Part shown: positions 58,101 through 64,000 of the stretch, one piece after another
How positions within the stretch are numbered: the first letter of the stretch is position 1
How the letters are laid out: each line of letters starts with the position of its first letter
Source: Ziziphus jujuba
Lineage: Eukaryota; Streptophyta; Magnoliopsida; Rosales; Rhamnaceae
DNA: 64,000 bases
Assembly (NCBI RefSeq): GCF_031755915.1
Contig: NC_083388.1
Coordinates: 5,339,501 to 5,403,500, forward strand
Direction of reading: 5' to 3'
Program-made: the position numbers and the translations under genes
The notes under the pieces: generated by a model
What the model was told of the DNA's origin: nothing
Database searches by the model: none
The model's input: only the letters and a program-made list of their open reading frames with translations

Positions 58101-61100
58101 CAAACGGGGGAAGCAGTTGCTGCAATTTGATAAGAGCCATAGACCTGCATTTTATGGTACATGGCCAAAGAAAAGGTAATTTCCTGTGTTATTCAAATTT
58201 CTAATTTAGAACAAGTCTTGTAGGCTGTAGCTTTGAGAAAAGACATCTTTTAAATCAATATAATATTCAAGCAAAAATTAGTTTAAACTATCCATTACTT
58301 AAAAGTCTTTGCATGGAATGACTTGTAATTAGAATTATGACATTTTGTGTATATGTTGCATCCTTACTCAGTTGAACTCCAAACCTGCACTTACTAATTA
58401 CTATATAAGCAATTTCTGTGAAATTGATTATTTTAAATTATCCATTTCTGTGAAATTGATTAGTTTAAATTATCCATTTGTTTGAATTCTTTGCGTGAAA
58501 TGAGTTGTAAATAGAATTATGACATTTTGGGCATGTGTTGTATCCTTTCTCAGTCCACCTCTAACCTGCACTTACTATATGAGTAATATATGTGAAAATG
58601 ATGGCCACTTGAAAGTATAACGAGTTATAATTTGAAGAAATGCTTTGACCAGGATTGCTAATTTAATGAACCAATGCCTACAAGCCCTGACAGAATGATG
58701 TCTGTGGCTTGTATATATGCCACTTATTATTTGTATTTTAATGTCTCCTTTCAGTCATGTTGTTGGACCACGCCATCCTTTAAGGAAGGACCCGGACTTG
58801 GATTACGAAATTGAGAGTGATGAGGAATGGGAAGAGGTATTGTTGTTGTCCTTTGCTCAATTTTGTTTCCTACGTGTTTTTTGAGTCTGGATGTGGAGTG
58901 GTAAGTGCCAATTTACCTGCTTATTGTCTAGGAGGATCCTGGTGAAAGCCTTTCAGATTGCGACAAGGATGATGAAGAGGAAATTTTAGAGGGATGTTCA
59001 AAAGCTGATGATGAAGATGAAAGTGAAGATGGTTTTTTCGTACCTGATGGGTATCTTTCGGAAAATGAGGTGAGCTGAGATTCTTTGAACTTCTGAGGAT
59101 CCACTGAACCATCATGTTCCAGCAAATGTTTGAATATGTCCATTAAATCAGTGTCTTCATTCTGCACGTCCAAGTTCCAAACTGTTGCTTGCCAATAACA
59201 TTTTTTTTTTTTCTAATTCTTTTACTCAAAAGTAATAGTTAATATTCATTTTTTTGCCAATGTTATGCATGCTAATTTCAATTTTATGGTGAATTTTCAT
59301 GTCTTTGGTACCTATGTATGCCACAAAAGCACATCTCAGAAGAAGCTTGTGATTTTGTAATTGTTTTCACCTCGTATGTTAAAAACATTTTCAAGTTGTG
59401 TAACTTGATCTGCTTCTAGTTGTTGACTGTTACAGGCAATGTGCTTGATTAAAGGAAATTAAAAATTACGAAAAAAGAAGAAGAAAAAAGTGATTACGTT
59501 CAATGTTTATTTCACATCTACTATTCTCATCTTTCTAATTACAGGGGTCCACTTTTTTTGAGACTTGAAAATTTCAAATGCTTCTCAACTTTGTGTCAAC
59601 ATATTTTAACTTGTCACCTTTCTGGTTATTTTGAAATCAATTTTTGGCTTAGTTACCTTGTTAGATTTCGGAAGCTTATACTTTTTACAATATTGTTGTG
59701 ACTTAACTTTGATATCACATTATGCCTGAAAAAAATTAAGAGCTTTGCAAACTTGAAAAATTAACTCACTCTATCACAAGATATTTACTTGGTAACTCCT
59801 AACTTGTGTGATACACCCAGGGAGTAGAGATTGACAGGATGGAAACTGATATTAGAGTTGACGAGGCCAATAGCTCATCTGGCTGTCAGCAAGACTTAGA
59901 GAGTGAAGAATTCTCTGCCTTGCTTAGGCAACAAAAATATTTGAACAATTTGACAGAACATGCTCTTCGGAAAGGTCAACCTTTGATTATATTGAACTTG
60001 TTGCATGAGAAGGACTCTTTGTTAAATGCAGAAGATCTTGCTGGTACATCTAGGATGGAACAGATGTGCTTGCAAGCTCTAAGTATGCGTATGTTCCCTG
60101 GTGGACCACCAACAGAGATCTCACTGGATAATGAACAAGACCATGACCGAGAAGCTTGCCTATCAAGTGGCAAGAGCTGTATCACGCCAGTCTCTACTCC
60201 GACTGCTATACCAGACTCAGATTTGCCTACAATAGTAAGTCCTTATAATCTAATTTTGAGTAGCAACCTTCTAGGAGCTTTTTGGAGTTTATGTGCAATA
60301 AAGTATCAAATATTTGAAGTTGGTGATGATATAGGGATTTTGTTTGTTCTATAAGCAATTTGCCTTTTGCTGCAGTGACTAATTTTTGTAATATTGCAGG
60401 TGTCTGCTATTCAGTCATGTTCACAAGGTATCCAAAAGGTGGTTGAATCTCTGCAACAGAAGTTGCCTGGTATTTCGAAGACTCAATTAAGGAATAAAGT
60501 GCGTGAGATATCAGATTTTGTAGATAATCGGTGGCAGGTTAGTACTTTTTTGAAAGTTTCATGGTTGCATAAGAAGGCTGTTTTTGCTTTCATTCTAGTG
60601 GTGCTTCTGATAGTAAGGATGACTACTGAGACGTAGATAGTACACAATTGAACTGGATGGAACTTTTATATTTATTGTTTGATCCATCTGATGATTTCAA
60701 GTAGAGTTGGTCTATATTTTTCTCTATCTATTTAAACAATCAAGATTGGCATTTTTGTTGAAGTGACAATATGTGCAGTAGTTTCTCTAATAGTAAAGAC
60801 TACAATGTCAAGAATATTTGGTTGTCATGCCCTGTATGATACACTAAAAAGTAAAGTTCAGTTTTTTTCTGTTGACCTGACAAAATTCATATAATTGGGA
60901 TAATCAAGTTGGTTTTGGCGGTTCTTAGTTATCTAGTTGTAGTATTTTAACTTTAGTCGACTTAATTTCAGGTCTTAGCAGTGAGAACTCATATTATATC
61001 ACAATTTATGTACATAGGAAAGAAATGAACTTGCATTGATGGTGAATGCACCTCAAAAAGAAGAGTAGTGAGTTGGACTGGGAGTAAGAGGAACATGGCA

Positions 61101-61562
61101 TTCTTTTTATGATGGAACCTTTTACTCAGTTCACAAGACAACTTCAAAAATCACATTTTGGATTTTACTGAATAATAAACCAGTATGCCACTGGCTAAGA
61201 TAATTTTTGAAGTATTTAGAAAATTAAATGCTATAAGTGTTTCATTAAAACAAAGCAAATGTAGCTTTGATTAATAGTTTGATATACATACATCATGTAC
61301 TGCAGGTCAAGAAAGAAATCTTGGACAAACTTGGCATGTCAGCATCTCCTGGTATGAACTATGAAACCAACTGCTTGGACTTTACTTGGCTGTCTAATTT
61401 GTTTCTTTCTTGTTAGTAATAAACCTTTGTCTTATTTAATCATTGGCAGAAAATAGTTCACGTCGGACCAAAAGCATTGCTACATTTTTCTCGAAAAGGT
61501 GCTTGCCACCCACTGGTAAAAGCATCAACCAAAATGAAAGCTCTAGGGAGACCCATCTTTGA
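55135..61562 (+). CDS. FAS1: FASCIATA1, chromatin assembly factor 1 large subunit
   Basis: Twelve exons: 55135-55596, 56182-56281, 56725-56872, 56969-57092, 57412-57776, 57864-58175, 58755-58836, 58932-59069, 59821-60234, 60400-60537, 61306-61351 and 61450-61562. All junctions are GT-AG and the phases agree. The product is 813 residues, close to Arabidopsis FAS1. With FAS2 and MSI1 it forms nuclear CAF-1, which deposits new H3-H4 on replicated DNA. Visible parts: a basic N-terminus (KKTQKRKR), CLWCWE and RRTCRKKIHERITAVS signatures (about 150-187), a K/E/R-rich coiled coil (237-350) ending QKQASIMERFLKRSK, a KQLLQFDKSHRPAFYGTWP motif before the acidic ED region (507-577), and a winged-helix end (716-776) with SCSQGIQKVVESLQQKLPG and ISDFVDNRWQVKKEIL. 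The tail KSIATFFSKRCLPP resembles a PCNA-binding motif. The start at 55135 is the first ATG in frame; the open frame upstream has no ATG. Confidence 0.96.
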
Positions 61563-62298
61563 AACCAGGTTCTGAGATGGAGGGGCAGTAGAGTTTGCGC
61601 ATATAAACACCTATAAGCTACTTGCTATTTCTCGAATGCCTTTTGTTATATTTTATAATATTTCACAGCTTGTGCTGCATGTTACATGGCATGCATTTAC
61701 AGATTTACATGTAACCATAATCCCCATGTAGATTGAATTAAATTTTTGAATCAGAAGGTTTCCTTGACCAGTGTTCATAATGTTCAGTTTGATGTCTTTC
61801 ATTTGTTACTCTATTTTTAAAGTAGTGTCCGGTTTATGTGGAATTATAAATTTGAAATTTTCTGCTAGTTTGTGAATTTCCAAACAAAATGAGATTTTGG
61901 GTAGGCACTTTCGAGTCAAATGTTGTTGAAAATTTGGTGGAAAAATTAGACACGGAAATCAGAGTCTTGTCGGTACTCTTTAATTAGCGTTGTTGTTTCA
62001 TATGGCTTACAGTTGGAAACTTAAGTTTTCTTTTTCACTATTATGTTTTTAACAACTTAATGATGTCAGAAACTTTTAGGCATTTCTTTTTTTTTTTTTT
62101 TTTTCACATTCATAAATTGATGAATTTTTCTCTCTTTTTCAAAAGAGCTGTGGAGTACCTTCATTCAGTAGAGCCGACCACGACCAGGTTGAAGAAGCTC
62201 CTTGTTTTTTTTTTAATAATCTAAGGTCTAGACATATTAAGCATTGCTGTAATTGCATACTTGTAATTCTCTTATTTATGAAAATATTCTAGGAGAGA

Positions 62299-62330
62299 AA
62301 AAGAAAGAAAGAAAGAAAGAAAGAAAGAAA
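62299..62330. repeat. (GAAA)n microsatellite
   Basis: About seven GAAA tetranucleotides. Confidence 0.9.
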
Positions 62331-63536
62331 ATGATGAATACAATAACTATGAAAAAAATGTGTTTTATATATATATTTATAGCAGTTTGTCAAAAATGAA
62401 AAAATTTCTTATTCTTTACTCCAACCAATGGCTACCATTCTAGAGATATAATTTATATATATATATATATATGTATGTAAACACGCTTTTTTATATGTAT
62501 GTAAACACGCTTTTACTTATTTCATTTAATATTGTATTTGTGCCAGATAAGAAACTAACTCTTTAACTCTGTTTTGTATCGAAATATCTATTTTCTCTGC
62601 TTTTTCTTTCCTCCTACCCATTTTTCCTACCATATACAAAGTCAACACATTGCATCTGGGTTGTTTTCATTGCAATAATTTCTGGCACGTTTTTTGAGTA
62701 TTGATTCATTTTTTATTAACGATTCATTCATGGCATGCTTTGAGGATGGAAGTTTTTAAACATTAGGATGGTTAAGGATAATAGTTGCTGATAGGTATGG
62801 TTAAGGATAATAGTTGGTCTGGAATTTAAGTTCCAACATTGAAACTATCGAAAATGTTTATTCTATTTTTAAATATTTGTTTCACAAATAATTTATTCAA
62901 TTGAGAAATAACATTTTCACATTTGAAGTAGAAGGGAAAAAAACATTTTTTTTTTTCGATTTGTTTTTGTGACATTAAAACGAAACAATTGAAGAATTTC
63001 CTTCTTTCACTTTTATTTTTAAAAATAAATTACATCATTTGTTTTTCATCTTTCTTATGAGGAACCTTAAAAAAATCATAGTTATTTAATGAATTTTATT
63101 TGCTATGTTTTTCTTAAAATAAAAGAAAAGGACATTTTTAAGACGGTGTAAACAGAGCAATAGATAGATAGAAGACACGCAAGAAGTTTGAGGAGAAAAT
63201 GAATGCAGGAGATCATCTTCCAGTTGCCTTGTAAATTCCATAAAAACAGTGGGACAGAGAGACGTGTGGGTGCTGAGCCCACCGGAGGAGGAAACAGAAG
63301 CTGAGGAGGTTCCATGTGGAATTTTATTTCTCGTGTGGGTCCCACTCAACCAAATTTCTCGAATACAAACAAATGTTTCAACCCAGATATTTGCTACCAG
63401 ATTTTGGTGACGTTTTAATACATTACTCAACCGTTTGGCACTTGTACATATTGCTATGTTTACCCCTCTTTCACCTCTAATTTACATTTGAGGAATTAAG
63501 CTTTTTTTTTTTTTAATATATCTATATATCTATCTA

Positions 63537-63540
<4 letters not shown>

Positions 63541-63569
<29 letters not shown>
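63541..63569. repeat. (AT)n microsatellite
   Basis: AT run of about 29 bp after a TATC-rich lead-in. Confidence 0.9.
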
Positions 63570-63571
<2 letters not shown>

Positions 63572-63937
63572 AATTTTTGAAAGTGGAAAATTGTAAATCC
63601 ACTTTCAAATTGATTGGTTTTGGTTACATTAATTCTCTGTTGATTTTGAAGATTTAAGAATTTAAAGTAATATAATTTGATTTGTTAGATTTAACAATAA
63701 ATAAATTGACCAAAACTTATTTGATTTTCTTAATAGGAACAATAATGATGAAGAATAAAAGAAAAACTACATATTGTTACTCTTTCTCTCTCTTTTCTTT
63801 TTTCTTTTTTCTTTTTTTTTTATCGAAAATCATGGTAAAAATAAATGCTCAGTGAAAAGATACTTAATCCGATTTTCATTATAATTTGAACTCCAAAAAG
63901 TAAAAACAGAAATTACAAAACCGGTTTTTTTCTTTCA

Positions 63938-63969
<32 letters not shown>

Positions 63970-64000
63970 TTTTTGTGCCTTCATGTTTTGGAATTACAAT

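Larger units (their letters stand above)
61563..64000. other. FAS1 3' flank
   Basis: The presumed 3' UTR extends to about 61750. Beyond it is AT-rich DNA with a GAAA repeat (62299-62330) and AT runs (62456-62472, 63541-63569, 63940-63965). A 250-bp GC-richer block at 63150-63400 stands out but has no recognisable coding content; it may be the edge of a regulatory region or element lying outside the window. Confidence 0.45.

Noticed and set aside
63086..63430. Possible minus-strand gene start at the right edge
   Set aside because: The frame contains no recognisable domain and runs into simple-repeat AT DNA.

Overview
The window is nuclear DNA from a dicot plant, most likely a woody rosid. It is very AT-rich, its genes have GT-AG introns, and most of its length is decayed or nested transposable elements. 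Three complete protein genes are supported, all on the + strand. The first is a two-exon BAHD acyltransferase at 1831-4748, probably the GLAUCE orthologue. The second is a four-exon FLOWERING LOCUS T (FT) florigen gene at 34759-37323. The third is a twelve-exon FASCIATA1 (FAS1) gene for the large subunit of chromatin assembly factor 1, at 55135-61562. From memory, these are also close neighbours on Arabidopsis chromosome 1 (At1g65450, At1g65470, At1g65480), so the window looks like an old syntenic block stretched by transposon insertion.

Region by region. 1-4.9 kb holds the acyltransferase gene. 4.9-10.5 kb holds a SINE with a 14-bp target duplication, a terminal-inverted-repeat (TIR) element and a hAT-like element. 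10.6-15.3 kb is a TIR element that carries a repeated basic/acidic ORF module and is split by a 3.24-kb solo LTR with a 5-bp target duplication. 16.4-16.9 kb is a Copia Gag relic. 18.9-25.5 kb is a Mutator-like element with an exact 9-bp target duplication. It carries the 5' part of a PRISE (progesterone 5-beta-reductase/VEP1-like) gene and was itself invaded by a 5.2-kb CACTA element full of palindromic and tRNA-like arrays. 26.0-29.1 kb is another Mutator-like element, with a hAT-like insertion inside its right TIR. 29.9-30.5 kb is a LINE RNase H relic with a 103-bp tandem duplication.

34.6-37.3 kb is FT, with MITE-like insertions in introns 2 and 3. 38.5-46.9 kb holds foldback, MULE and MITE elements. 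46.2-53.3 kb is a TIR element interrupted by a complete non-autonomous LTR retrotransposon (two 1040-bp LTRs, PBS, PPT, 5-bp target duplication, no gag-pol). 54.6-61.6 kb is FAS1, with two E2F-type sites in its promoter.

The three genes do not form one pathway. FT is the mobile flowering signal, FAS1 deposits histones at replication forks, and the BAHD enzyme transfers acyl groups. Their shared neighbourhood is positional. No tRNA, rRNA, CRISPR array or bacterial feature was seen. All coordinates and comparisons were made by eye.
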